Assembly (NCBI RefSeq): GCF_018070045.1
Contig: NZ_JAGPYK010000024.1
Span: 1 to 64,000 of the forward strand
Reading direction: 5' to 3'
Source of the DNA: Micromonospora sp. U21
Lineage (GTDB): Bacteria; Actinomycetota; Actinomycetes; Mycobacteriales; Micromonosporaceae
DNA length: 64,000 bases
The notes below the pieces were generated by a model. That model was not told the origin of the DNA and did not search any database. It was given only the letters and a program-made list of their open reading frames with translations. Below are positions 42,608-51,643 of this stretch, piece after piece (positions within the stretch are counted from its first letter, which is position 1; each line of letters starts with the position of its first letter). The translations under genes and the position numbers were made by a program.

Positions 42608-43504
42608 ATGGCCGTCACGCTCATCCCGACCGGGAGCGCGGTGGTGACTCCCCGCCGGAACAAGCCGAGCCGCGACCGGCACCGCCGCGGGGCCGCCCGC
42701 TGGGTGGTGCTCGCCCTGGTCACGCTCGCCGCGATCGCCATGCTGGTGCCGTTCGCGTTCATGCTGCTCAACGCGTTCAAGTCGCCGACCGACTACTCCT
42801 CGGGCGGGCCGTTGAGCTGGCCGACGGAGTTCTACACCAAGGGTCTGCGGACGTACTGGACCACGGTGAACTTCCCGCTGAAGCTGTGGAACTCGGCGCT
42901 CATCGCCGGCTCCGTGGCGGTGCTCGGCGTCGTCGTCTCGCTGCTCAACGCGTACGCGCTCGGCATCGGCCGGGTCCGCGGACGGCTCTGGATCGTGGGG
43001 CTCTTCCTGCTGGCCAACATGCTGCCGCAGGAAGCGCTGATCTACCCGCTCTACTACGTGGCCAAGGAGATCGGCCTCTACAACACCCGACTCTCGGTGA
43101 TCATCATCTTCACCGTGATCCAGAGCGCGTTCGGCACCTACCTGCTCGCCTCGGTGCTGAGCACGTTCCCGCGCTCGCTGCTCGAGGCTGCCTCGCTGGA
43201 CGGCGCCGGCAAGTGGACCGTGCTGTGGCGGGTGGTCTTCCCCAACCTGCGGCCCACCCTCGCGGTGCTGCTCATCTTCTTCTTCATCTGGACCTGGAAC
43301 GAGTTCCTGATCCCGCTGGTCATGCTGATCGACAACCAGACGCAGACCATCCCGGTCGCGCTCGCGTCGTTGCAGGGCGACCGCCTGATGGACGCACCGA
43401 CCACCAACGCCGGCGCGCTGATCAGCCTGGTGCCGGCCATCATCTTCTTCCTCATCTTCCAGCGCACTCTGGCGCGCGGCATCACGGCAGGAGCCGAGAA
43501 GTGA
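42608..43504 (+). CDS. Sugar ABC importer permease (MalG type)
   Basis: Permease of 298 residues, six predicted helices. EAA loop Leu-Leu-Glu-Ala-Ala-Ser-Leu-Asp-Gly-Ala-Gly; typical end Leu-Ala-Arg-Gly-Ile-Thr-Ala-Gly-Ala-Glu-Lys. Its TGA overlaps the GTG of the alpha-xylosidase gene (GTGA), so import and hydrolysis are translationally coupled. Confidence 0.92.
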   Translation: MAVTLIPTGSAVVTPRRNKPSRDRHRRGAARWVVLALVTLAAIAMLVPFAFMLLNAFKSPTDYSSGGPLSWPTEFYTKGLRTYWTTVNFPLKLWNSALIAGSVAVLGVVVSLLNAYALGIGRVRGRLWIVGLFLLANMLPQEALIYPLYYVAKEIGLYNTRLSVIIIFTVIQSAFGTYLLASVLSTFPRSLLEAASLDGAGKWTVLWRVVFPNLRPTLAVLLIFFFIWTWNEFLIPLVMLIDNQTQTIPVALASLQGDRLMDAPTTNAGALISLVPAIIFFLIFQRTLARGITAGAEK

Positions 43505-45741
43505 AGTTCACCGACGGGTACTGGCAACTGCGCCCCGGCGTCAGCGTGCTGCGCCCCGGCACAGTCGAATCGGTCGAGCCGGACGAACGCGGCTTCACCG
43601 TCTTCGCGCCGGCCGGCCAGATCACCGGGCGGGGCGACACCCTCAACCGGCCCGTGGTCACCGTCCGGTTCTTCTCCCCCGCCCCGGGCGTCGTCGGCGT
43701 GACCATCGGCCACCACAGCGGCGGGCTGCCCCGCGAGCCCCACTTCGGGCTGGCCACCGACGACGAGCATCCGGTCAGCATCGACATCACCGGGATCAAC
43801 GCGACACTGACCACCGGCGAGTTGACCGCCCGGGTCGCGCTCATCGACGGGTGGCGGGTCGACTTCCTGCACGGCGACCGGTTGGTCACCGCGTCCACCG
43901 GGCGCAGCGTCGGCGTCGTCACCGACGGCGAGGGCCGCCGGCACGTGCACGAGCGGCTCGCCCTCGGCGTCGGCGAGACGGTGTACGGGCTGGGCGAGCG
44001 GTTCGGCCCGTTCGTGAAGAACGGCCAGACCGTGGACATCTGGAACGCCGACGGGGGCACCGCCAGCGAGCAGGCGTACAAGAACGTGCCGTTCTACCTC
44101 AGCAGCGCCGGCTACGGGGTGTTCGTGGACCACCCGGAGCACGTGTCGTTCGAGGTCGGCTCGGAGGTCGTGACGCAGACCCAGTTCAGCGTCGAGGGGC
44201 AGTCGCTCACCTACTACGTCATCGACGGGCCCACCCCGAAGGACGTGCTGCGCCGCTACACCGCGCTGACCGGCCGCCCGGCCCGGGTCCCCGCCTGGTC
44301 GTACGGGCTGTGGCTGTCCACGTCGTTCACCACCTCGTACGACGAGAAGACGGTGACGGCGTTCGTCGACGGGATGGCCGAGCGGGACCTGCCGCTGTCG
44401 GTGTTCCACTTCGACTGCTTCTGGATGCGCCAGTTCCACTGGGTCGACTTCGTCTGGGACCCGGCGACCTTCCCCGACCCCGAGGGGATGCTGCGCCGGC
44501 TGCACGAGCGTGACCTGAAGGTGTGCGTCTGGATCAACCCGTACATCGCGCAGCGCTCGTACCTGTTCGAGGAGGGCCGCGAGGCCGGTTACCTGGTCCG
44601 CAACCCGGACGGGTCCGTCTGGCAGTGGGACAAGTGGCAGGCCGGCATGGCGCTGGTCGACTTCACCAACCCGGACGCGGTCCGCTGGTTCACCGGCAAG
44701 CTCAAGGCGCTGCTGGACATGGGCGTCGACTGCTTCAAGACCGACTTCGGTGAGCGCATCCCGACCGACGTGGTGTGGCACGACGGCTCGGACCCGCAGC
44801 GGATGCACAACTACTACTCGTACCTCTACAACAAGGCGGTGTTCGAGCTGCTGGAGGCCGAACGCGGGGAGGGCGAGGCGGTGCTGTTCGCCCGCTCGGC
44901 CACCGCCGGTGGGCAGCAGTTCCCGGTGCACTGGGGCGGCGACTGCGAGTCGACGTTCGTCGCGATGGCCGAGTCGCTGCGCGGCGGTCTGTCCCTGGCG
45001 GCGTCCGGCTTCGGCTACTGGAGCCACGACATCGGCGGCTTCGAGGGCACCCCCGACCCAGCCGTGTTCAAGCGGTGGGTCGCCTTCGGGCTGCTCTCCT
45101 CGCACTCCCGCCTGCACGGCTCCGGCTCGTACCGGGTGCCGTGGGCGTACGACGACGAGGCGGTCGAGGTGCTGCGGCACTTCACCCGGCTCAAGCTCCG
45201 CCTGATGCCGTACCTGGCTGCCGCGGCGCAGGAGGCGCACCGCGACGGCATCCCGATGATGCGGCCGATGATCCTGGAGTTCCCGGACGACCCGGCCGCC
45301 GCACACCTGGACCGGCAGTACATGCTCGGTTCCGACGTGCTGGTCGCGCCCGTGCTCAGCGCCGACGGGGAGGTCACCTTCTACGTGCCCGCCGGCACCT
45401 GGACGCACCTGGTCACCGGCGCTCAGCTCACCGGCCCGGCGTGGGTCACCGAGAAGCACGAGTTCGACAGCGTGCCGGTGCTCGCCCGACCGGGCGCGAT
45501 CATCCCGTTCGGGGCGCGCTCGGACCGGCCCGACTACGACTGGGCCGACGGCGTGCAGCTGCGGCTCTACGCACCGGCCGAGGGGCAACGCCAACGGGTA
45601 CGGATCCCGGCGCCCGGGAACGGGCCCGGTGCGGAGTTCGAGGTGAGCTTCCGCGACGGGGTCGCCACCGCCGAACTGGTGGCGGGCGCCTCGTCGGCGT
45701 ACCACTGCGTGGTGGCCGGGACGGAGGTGGCGGCGCGATGA
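43501..45741 (+). CDS. yicI: Alpha-xylosidase (GH31, YicI type)
   Basis: GH31 enzyme of 746 residues (E. coli YicI is 772), cytoplasmic. It removes alpha-1,6-xylosyl units from xyloglucan oligosaccharides or isoprimeverose. Nucleophile Asp415 lies in Cys-Phe-Lys-Thr-Asp-Phe-Gly-Glu-Arg-Ile-Pro-Thr-Asp-Val-Val-Trp, the YicI-specific form of the GH31 motif. Acid/base Asp481 lies in His-Trp-Gly-Gly-Asp-Cys. N-terminal beta-sandwich and C-terminal beta domains are present. GTG start overlaps the permease stop; its TGA overlaps the following beta-glucosidase ATG. Confidence 0.95.
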   Translation: MKFTDGYWQLRPGVSVLRPGTVESVEPDERGFTVFAPAGQITGRGDTLNRPVVTVRFFSPAPGVVGVTIGHHSGGLPREPHFGLATDDEHPVSIDITGINATLTTGELTARVALIDGWRVDFLHGDRLVTASTGRSVGVVTDGEGRRHVHERLALGVGETVYGLGERFGPFVKNGQTVDIWNADGGTASEQAYKNVPFYLSSAGYGVFVDHPEHVSFEVGSEVVTQTQFSVEGQSLTYYVIDGPTPKDVLRRYTALTGRPARVPAWSYGLWLSTSFTTSYDEKTVTAFVDGMAERDLPLSVFHFDCFWMRQFHWVDFVWDPATFPDPEGMLRRLHERDLKVCVWINPYIAQRSYLFEEGREAGYLVRNPDGSVWQWDKWQAGMALVDFTNPDAVRWFTGKLKALLDMGVDCFKTDFGERIPTDVVWHDGSDPQRMHNYYSYLYNKAVFELLEAERGEGEAVLFARSATAGGQQFPVHWGGDCESTFVAMAESLRGGLSLAASGFGYWSHDIGGFEGTPDPAVFKRWVAFGLLSSHSRLHGSGSYRVPWAYDDEAVEVLRHFTRLKLRLMPYLAAAAQEAHRDGIPMMRPMILEFPDDPAAAHLDRQYMLGSDVLVAPVLSADGEVTFYVPAGTWTHLVTGAQLTGPAWVTEKHEFDSVPVLARPGAIIPFGARSDRPDYDWADGVQLRLYAPAEGQRQRVRIPAPGNGPGAEFEVSFRDGVATAELVAGASSAYHCVVAGTEVAAR

Positions 45742-47147
45742 CCCCACGCACCTTCCCGGAGAGCTTCGTCTGGGGCTCGGCCACGGCGGCGTACCAGATC
45801 GAGGGCGCGGCCAGCGAGGATGGCCGCGGACCGTCCATCTGGGACACCTACAGCCACACCCCCGGCCGGACCTACAACGGCGACACCGGTGACGTGGCCG
45901 CCGACCACTACCACCGCTGGCAGCAGGACCTGGACCACATCGCCGAGCTGGGCCTGGGCGCGTACCGGTTCTCCATCTCCTGGCCGCGCGTGCAGCCGGG
46001 CGGCGCCGGCCGCTTCAACCAGGCCGGCCTGGACTTCTACTCCCGGCTGGTCGACGGCCTGCTGGAACGCGGGGTCCGCCCGGTCGCCACGATGTACCAC
46101 TGGGACCTGCCGCAGGAACTGGAGGAGGCCGGCGGATGGCCGGTGCGGGAGACCGCGCTGCGCTTCGAGGAGTACGCCGCCGGCATCGTCGCCGCACTCG
46201 GCGACCGGGTGCACACCTGGACCACGCTGAACGAGCCGTGGTGCTCGGCGTACCTGGGCTACGCCTCCGGCGTGCACGCGCCGGGGCGTTCCGAACCGGC
46301 GGCCGCGCTGGCCGCCGTGCACCACCTCAACCTGGCGCACGGCCTGGCCGGCCGGGTGGTCCGGGAGCTGGCGCCGACCGCCGAGCTCTCGGTGACGCTG
46401 AACCTGCACGTCATCCGGGGCGCGTCTGACTCGGCCGCTGACCAGGACGCGGTCCGGCGGATCGACGCGTTGGCGAACCGGGCGTTCCTCGGCCCGATGC
46501 TGGACGGGGAATACCCGGCCGACCTGCTGGCCGACACCGCCTCCGTCACCGACTGGTCGTTCGTCCGCGAGGGCGACGAGAAGCTGATCGCGGTGCCGCT
46601 GGACGTGCTCGGCGTCAACTACTACTCCAGCACGCTGGTCCGGGCGTGGGACGGGGTGTCGGCCCGCTCCGACGTCGACGGGCACGGCGCGTCGACGTCG
46701 ACGCCGTGGGTCGCCGCGGAGAACGTCGACTTCCTGCCGCAACCCGGCCCGTACACGGCGATGGGTTGGAACATCGACCCGCCGGCGCTGACCGAGCTGC
46801 TGCTGCGCCTCCAGCGTGAATACCCCAGCCGGCCCATGATGATCACCGAGAACGGCGCGGCGTTCGACGATGTGGTGTCGGCCGACGGCCGGATCCACGA
46901 CGAGCGGCGGATCGACTACCTGCGCCGGCACATCGGCGCGATGGCCGACGCCCGCGCGCAGGGCGCGGATGTGCGCGGCTACTTCGTCTGGTCGTTGCTG
47001 GACAACTTCGAGTGGGGCTACGGCTACGACCGTCGCTTCGGCATCATCCGGGTCGACTACGACACCCAGGTGCGCACCTGGAAGGACAGCGCCCACTGGT
47101 ACCAGCGCCTCGCCGCCACGGGTGAGCTGGACCAGGCGCAGGACTGA
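45738..47147 (+). CDS. GH1 beta-glucosidase
   Basis: A 469-residue GH1 enzyme, paralogue of the one at 1778 but with its own insertions (for example around 310-330). Acid/base Glu166 in Thr-Leu-Asn-Glu-Pro-Trp and nucleophile Glu371 in Ile-Thr-Glu-Asn-Gly. No signal peptide. ATG overlaps the alpha-xylosidase stop (ATGA) behind GGAGG. It would cut the glucosyl backbone once xylosyl groups are removed, so the two enzymes alternate along the oligosaccharide. Last gene of the operon; no clear terminator seen after it. Confidence 0.95.
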   Translation: MTPRTFPESFVWGSATAAYQIEGAASEDGRGPSIWDTYSHTPGRTYNGDTGDVAADHYHRWQQDLDHIAELGLGAYRFSISWPRVQPGGAGRFNQAGLDFYSRLVDGLLERGVRPVATMYHWDLPQELEEAGGWPVRETALRFEEYAAGIVAALGDRVHTWTTLNEPWCSAYLGYASGVHAPGRSEPAAALAAVHHLNLAHGLAGRVVRELAPTAELSVTLNLHVIRGASDSAADQDAVRRIDALANRAFLGPMLDGEYPADLLADTASVTDWSFVREGDEKLIAVPLDVLGVNYYSSTLVRAWDGVSARSDVDGHGASTSTPWVAAENVDFLPQPGPYTAMGWNIDPPALTELLLRLQREYPSRPMMITENGAAFDDVVSADGRIHDERRIDYLRRHIGAMADARAQGADVRGYFVWSLLDNFEWGYGYDRRFGIIRVDYDTQVRTWKDSAHWYQRLAATGELDQAQD

Positions 47148-47296
47148 CACCGACCTACGCGGCGTCGCCGTTACCCGCCCGTCGAGGGCTGGTGGCGGCG
47201 ACGTCGTTTCGGTGCCATGGTCGCCGCCAGCCGGCGGAACTCCGCGAGGACATTTATCCAAGACGGACGACCGCCGGCCCGGGCATCGTCGTTCCC

Positions 47297-48133
47297 ATGA
47301 GCGAGTACGACGTTGCGCAGTCGCAGGGAATGCACGTGGTGCACGACGGTCCGGCGGAGGCGCCGCCGCTGTTGCTGATTCACGGATCGGGGATGTCGGG
47401 CGCGTCCTGGAATCCGGTGGTGCCGGCGCTCGCCGGCCACCACCACGTCATCCGGGTGGACCTCCCCGGCTGCGGCCGGTCTCCGGCCTCGCCGTCGTAC
47501 GAGGTGCCCGACCAGGCGGACCGGGTGGCGGCGGTGCTCGACGACCTCGGCGTCCGGTCCGTCGTCGCACTCGGGCACTCCAGCGGCGGCTACATCGCCA
47601 CCGCGCTCGCCGAACGACGCCCGGACCTGGTGCGCTCGCTCGCACTGGTCAGCACCGGCCCGAGTCCCGACGCTCTGCTTCCACAGCCGGCCCTGCTCCG
47701 GGCCCTGTTGGCTCCGCCGCTCGGTCCGCTTCTCTGGGCGCGGCGATCGGACGCCATGATCCGCAGGGGGATCAGCGTCACCTGCGCGCGTCCGGTCGAC
47801 GTTCCGGACGATCTGCTCAGCGACGTCCGACACCTCAGATACCGCACGCTGAGGTCGGTGCTGCGCGCTTACGACGCATACATCGAGGAGCGGAGCGTGC
47901 CCGAGCGCATTGCCGCTCTCGACGTCCCGGTGCTGGTGGTCTTCGGCGGCGACGACCCCCGCTGGGATCCGTCGTCGGCGCACCGGTACGACACGGTGCC
48001 GAAGGCGCGGGTCGAGCTGCTGCCCGGCGTCGGACACGTACCCATGCTGGAAGCGCCCGAGGCAACCAGCAGGCTGCTGCTGGGCTTCACGGCAACGGCC
48101 GCGGGCACCCCACCGGCGACCCCGACTGCCTAG
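47297..48133 (+). CDS. Alpha/beta-hydrolase
   Basis: A 278-residue alpha/beta-hydrolase fold protein. Oxyanion motif Ile-His-Gly-Ser-Gly-Met-Ser-Gly; nucleophile elbow Gly-His-Ser-Ser-Gly-Gly near residue 98-103; catalytic Asp in Phe-Gly-Gly-Asp-Asp-Pro; His in Gly-Val-Gly-His-Val-Pro-Met. No signal peptide. The substrate is open (esterase, epoxide or C-C hydrolase). ATG at 47297 chosen because the upstream extension is basic and low in coding quality. An AraC regulator starts 9 bp after it. Confidence 0.88.
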   Translation: MSEYDVAQSQGMHVVHDGPAEAPPLLLIHGSGMSGASWNPVVPALAGHHHVIRVDLPGCGRSPASPSYEVPDQADRVAAVLDDLGVRSVVALGHSSGGYIATALAERRPDLVRSLALVSTGPSPDALLPQPALLRALLAPPLGPLLWARRSDAMIRRGISVTCARPVDVPDDLLSDVRHLRYRTLRSVLRAYDAYIEERSVPERIAALDVPVLVVFGGDDPRWDPSSAHRYDTVPKARVELLPGVGHVPMLEAPEATSRLLLGFTATAAGTPPATPTA

Positions 48134-48142
48134 ACTCGGCAG

Positions 48143-48988
48143 ATGCGGCCGATGGGGACGACCCCGCTCGACTGGTCGTTGGTGGACGTGGTGGTCCCGC
48201 GCCCGTCGGCCCGGTTGCCGGGGGTCCGCATGGCCGGGTTCCGGCACCGCGCCTGCGCACCGGTGGACATCGCCATGGTCGCGCACCCGTCGATCACCCT
48301 GATCGTCGACCTCAGCGAGGAAACGGGCCTCACCTACGCCGTGGACGGCCAGCACAGAAGTGGCAGCGCCGTCGTCGGCCTGCTTCCCGGTGACCTCCGG
48401 GCGACGGGCCGGGGGTTCGGCGAGTGCCTCCAGATCCGGCTGGAGCCGGTCGCCGCGGCCGCCGTGCTCGGCGCGTCGACGGAGATCTGCGGGGCGGTGG
48501 TTTCCCTCGACGACGTCTGGGGCCGCGCCGCAGAACGCGCGGAGGCCAGGCTGCGCGCCACCGCGTCGTGGGACGAACGGTTCGCCATCGCCGCGGAGAT
48601 CCTCGGCCGGCGGCTGGACACCCGTCGACCGGCCGATCCGGAGGTCGCCCACGCCTGGCGGCGGACCCGCACCAGCCGAGGCCGGGTACGGGTCGACAGC
48701 CTGGCCGACGAGGTCGGTTGGAGCCGCAAGCGCCTGCTGTCCCGCTTTCGGTCCCAGCTGGGCATCACACCCAAACGCGCCGCCCGCCTGGTGCGGTTCG
48801 ACTACGCCGTGCACCTGCTCGCCGTAGGTCACTCCGCCGCCACTGCTGCCATCGAGAGCGGCTACGTCGACCAGTCACACCTGCACCGCGACGTGTTGGA
48901 GTTCGCCGGGCAGACCCCGACGGCGGTGGCCGCCGCGCCGTGGCTCGCGATCGACGACGTGGCGTGGCCCGCCCCCTCGACCGCCTAG
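48143..48988 (+). CDS. AraC-family regulator
   Basis: A 281-residue regulator with a cupin-like N-terminal part (Val-Gly-Leu-Leu-Pro-Gly-Asp-Leu-Arg...) and the C-terminal double helix-turn-helix: Val-Asp-Ser-Leu-Ala-Asp-Glu-Val-Gly-Trp-Ser-Arg-Lys-Arg-Leu-Leu-Ser-Arg-Phe and Ala-Thr-Ala-Ala-Ile-Glu-Ser-Gly-Tyr-Val-Asp-Gln-Ser-His-Leu-His-Arg. It probably controls the hydrolase gene just upstream. Its 3' end overlaps the convergent nucleotidyltransferase gene by 4 bp. Confidence 0.88.
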   Translation: MRPMGTTPLDWSLVDVVVPRPSARLPGVRMAGFRHRACAPVDIAMVAHPSITLIVDLSEETGLTYAVDGQHRSGSAVVGLLPGDLRATGRGFGECLQIRLEPVAAAAVLGASTEICGAVVSLDDVWGRAAERAEARLRATASWDERFAIAAEILGRRLDTRRPADPEVAHAWRRTRTSRGRVRVDSLADEVGWSRKRLLSRFRSQLGITPKRAARLVRFDYAVHLLAVGHSAATAAIESGYVDQSHLHRDVLEFAGQTPTAVAAAPWLAIDDVAWPAPSTA

Positions 48989-49611
48989 ACCCCGACCCGC
49001 TGCGGCGGGACGGTCAGGCCGTAGAGCGCCATCAGCTCCGGGGTGTCGACCCGGCTGCCGTCGGCGACCGAGTCGCACGCGATGTCGACGATCTGGTCCT
49101 TGTGCGCCAGCAGGTATGGCCGGGCGCCAACGTCGGCGCTGGCCAGGGTGGCGATGCCGGGCCAGTGCCGGCGACCGAAGAGCATCGGGTAGCCGCGCAG
49201 CCCGTCGTAGGTGGCGCAGACCAGCACGTCCGGGTACGGCAGTGCGGCCACTCGCCGGACCGCGGCGGTGGTCAGGCCCGGCATGTCGACCGGGACCACC
49301 ACCACCGCCTCGATCCCCTCGTCGTCCATGGCGGCCAGGCCGGCGCGGATGGACGAGCCGACCCCGGTGCCCCACGCCTTGTTGATGACCACCGTGGCCC
49401 TGCCCAGGTCGGCGGTCTCGCGGACCTGGTCGGCGGCGGCGCCCAGTACGACCACGATCTGCTCGCAGCCCGCCTTGGTCATCGTGTCGATCATCTGGTT
49501 GACCAGGGGCTTCTCCCCCTGGTGCAGCAGCGCCTCGGGACCACCGATGCGGCGCCCCCCGCCCGCGGCGATGATCATTCCTGCGATCCGGTTCAGCTGC
49601 GCCCCCTCCAC
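48985..49611 (-). CDS. MobA/MocA-like nucleotidyltransferase
   Basis: A 208-residue NTP_transf_3 protein. N-terminal nucleotide motif Gly-Met-Ile-Ile-Ala-Ala-Gly-Gly-Gly-Arg-Arg-Ile-Gly-Gly-Pro-Glu-Ala, where the usual Lys after Gly-Pro is Glu; metal-binding Asp in Val-Val-Pro-Val-Asp-Met-Pro-Gly. Relatives load CMP or GMP onto molybdopterin, or work in purine/CO-dehydrogenase maturation. No molybdoenzyme gene is adjacent. GTG start; a shorter start at Met-Ile-Ile is possible. Confidence 0.85.
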   Translation of the reverse strand: MEGAQLNRIAGMIIAAGGGRRIGGPEALLHQGEKPLVNQMIDTMTKAGCEQIVVVLGAAADQVRETADLGRATVVINKAWGTGVGSSIRAGLAAMDDEGIEAVVVVPVDMPGLTTAAVRRVAALPYPDVLVCATYDGLRGYPMLFGRRHWPGIATLASADVGARPYLLAHKDQIVDIACDSVADGSRVDTPELMALYGLTVPPQRVGV

Positions 49612-49719
49612 CGTGGAGCGGACCGGGCACGGCGGTGCCCGGTCCGTCCCGTCCTACGGACACCGGATGCAACGAGTGCGACCGGCCTCGGGTAGCGGGG
49701 CAAATAGGAAAATCGTCCG

Positions 49720-51399
49720 CTATGCCGCGTCGGCGTAGCAGTCGACGATGGACAGATCCAGCGGAAATCGCACCGGAGTGTCGCCGAACAGCAGCGCGGT
49801 GGCCCGCTCACCGCTGCGACCGACCGCCTCCGCCACCGCCTCGGCCTGCGCCGCCGGACAGTGCACGACCACCTCGTCGTGCTGAAAGAAGACCAGCTCG
49901 GCGTCGGTGCCGGCCAGCTCGGTGCGCAGCGTGGCCAGCAGCGTCGAGGCCCACTCCGCGGCGGTGGCCTGGATGACGAAGTTGCGGGTGAAGCGACCCC
50001 GGGACCGCGCGGCACGGGCCCGGGGACTCTGCGGATCAGCCATGCCGTCCGGGTCGCCCGCGACCCCGTCCGGGTCGCCGAACCCGGCTGAACCGGGCGG
50101 GCAGGTGCGCCCCAGCCACGAGCGCACCAGCCCGCCCGCCTCACCCGTGCGCGCCGCCGCCTCGACGTAGCCGAACGCCGTCGGGTAGCTGCGCCGCAAC
50201 ACCGCCAGCGCGGGCACCGCCGCCCCGCCGGTCTGCCCGTACATCGCGCCGAGCAGGGCCACCTTGGCCCGCGCCCGATCACCGGCGAAGGCGTCCCGGG
50301 CGAGGGCGGCGTACAGGTCACCGGCCCCGCCCGCCGCCGCCAACCGGGCGTCGCCGGACACCGCCGCCAGCACCCGAGGCTCCAACTGGCCGGCATCGGC
50401 GACCACCAACCGCCGGCCCGGGTCGGCCACCACCGCCCGGCGGATCACCTTCGGGATCTGCAACGCGCCACCGCCCCGGGTGGCCCAGCGGCCCGAGACC
50501 ACGCCGCCCGGCACGTACTCCGGCTGGAACCGCCCGTCGCGGACCCACTGCTCACGCCAGGACCAGCCGTGCGCCGTCCAGATCCGGTAGAGCTCCTTGT
50601 ACTCCAGCACCAGCGGCACCGCCGGATGGTCCACCCCGCGCAGCACCCAGGCCCGGGTGTTCGGCAGCTCCACCCCAACCCGGGCGAACGCCTTCAGCAA
50701 CTCTGCCGGGGAGTCGGCGTGCAGACGGCGGACGCCGAGCGCGTCGGCGATCCGGGCGGCCAACTCGGCCAGCCGGCGCGGTGGGCCGCCGACCGGGGAC
50801 GGCTCGCCCAGCAGCTCGGCGAGGACGGCGTCGTGCACCTCGGCCCGCCACGGCAGCCCGGCGACGCCCATCTCCACCGCGATCAGCGCGCCGGCCGACT
50901 CGGCGGCCACCAGCAACCGGAACCGACCCGGATGCTCGGCGGCGGCGATCCGGGTGAGCTGGTCGGCGTACACCCGGGTCAGGGCGTCGATCCCCGGGCC
51001 CGGCGGGCCGGGCATCGTGTCGAAGAGCGCGCCCTGCCCGTGCCCCGGCGGCGCCGGCGGGCGCGGCGGCGGGTCAGGTGGCACCGGCGCACCGCTGAGC
51101 CGGGCCCAGGCGGCGGCGAACGAGCGCGGCTCACCCCAGCGACCGGCGTGGCCGAGCAGCAGCGCCTCGGTCAGCTCCACGTCGTGGCAGCGCTCGACAC
51201 GCACCCCCGCCCGCAGCAACGCGGGATAGACCGCGCCGGCGGTCGGCCAGACCCAGCGCGGATGCTCCGCGGCCTCCCGCGCGGCCACGGCGCCGGCCAG
51301 GTCAGTGACGATCTCCGCCGGACCGGTGGGGTGACCCGCGGCGTCCAGCGGGCGCAGCTCTCCCCCACCCCGCTCGTCCGCCACCACCGCCACCAGCAC
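49720..51399 (-). CDS. Bifunctional-type 3'-5' exonuclease / family A DNA polymerase
   Basis: A 559-residue PolA-like protein of the short actinobacterial group. Polymerase motif A: Val-Ala-Asp-Ala-Gly-Gln-Leu-Glu-Pro-Arg near 333; motif B: Arg-Ala-Lys-Val-Ala-Leu-Leu-Gly-Ala-Met-Tyr-Gly-Gln near 378; motif C: His-Asp-Glu-Val-Val near 506. The N-terminal region sits where an exonuclease domain lies in PolA, but acidic DEDD residues are not obvious. Two Pro-rich linkers interrupt it. Start at GTG 51399 behind GGGGGAGAA; the ATG 10 codons earlier abuts the inverted repeat and has no ribosome site. Role unknown, probably repair. Confidence 0.85.
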   Translation of the reverse strand: MLVAVVADERGGGELRPLDAAGHPTGPAEIVTDLAGAVAAREAAEHPRWVWPTAGAVYPALLRAGVRVERCHDVELTEALLLGHAGRWGEPRSFAAAWARLSGAPVPPDPPPRPPAPPGHGQGALFDTMPGPPGPGIDALTRVYADQLTRIAAAEHPGRFRLLVAAESAGALIAVEMGVAGLPWRAEVHDAVLAELLGEPSPVGGPPRRLAELAARIADALGVRRLHADSPAELLKAFARVGVELPNTRAWVLRGVDHPAVPLVLEYKELYRIWTAHGWSWREQWVRDGRFQPEYVPGGVVSGRWATRGGGALQIPKVIRRAVVADPGRRLVVADAGQLEPRVLAAVSGDARLAAAGGAGDLYAALARDAFAGDRARAKVALLGAMYGQTGGAAVPALAVLRRSYPTAFGYVEAAARTGEAGGLVRSWLGRTCPPGSAGFGDPDGVAGDPDGMADPQSPRARAARSRGRFTRNFVIQATAAEWASTLLATLRTELAGTDAELVFFQHDEVVVHCPAAQAEAVAEAVGRSGERATALLFGDTPVRFPLDLSIVDCYADAA

Positions 51400-51430
51400 G
51401 CCGGCAATTCTCCCCCGCCCCCCTGACATG

Positions 51431-51590
51431 AAAGGAAGGGCACCCTATTAACGCCTCCAGTAGAGGAGGGGCCCCTTCTTAACACGCGTGGCGGCAGTAC
51501 CCGCCCGCGCGGGGTTGGTCGGCGCCCTGGGATTGAGCTGTAACAAGGGGCCCTTCCTCTGCACCAGGCGTTAATAAGGTGCCCTTCCTT
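51431..51590. repeat. Long inverted repeat, family B copy 1
   Basis: Left arm 51431-51482 (begins AAAGGAAGGGCACCCTATTA) pairs with right arm 51541-51590 (ends TAAGGTGCCCTTCCTTAC) over about 50 bp with few mismatches around a 58-base centre. The outer 13 bp recurs in the hairpin at 55249-55282. It lies between divergent gene starts (polymerase and ABC exporter), so it is not a simple terminator. Confidence 0.85.
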
Positions 51591-51643
51591 ACACGGCCGG
51601 AAACGGGTCGGTGGGGCGTTGGCGCGGTCGGTAGCGTGGCCGG

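Noticed and set aside
43138..45747. Long minus-strand open frame opposite the alpha-xylosidase
   Set aside because: Translation is low-complexity and the sense strand has all GH31 motifs.
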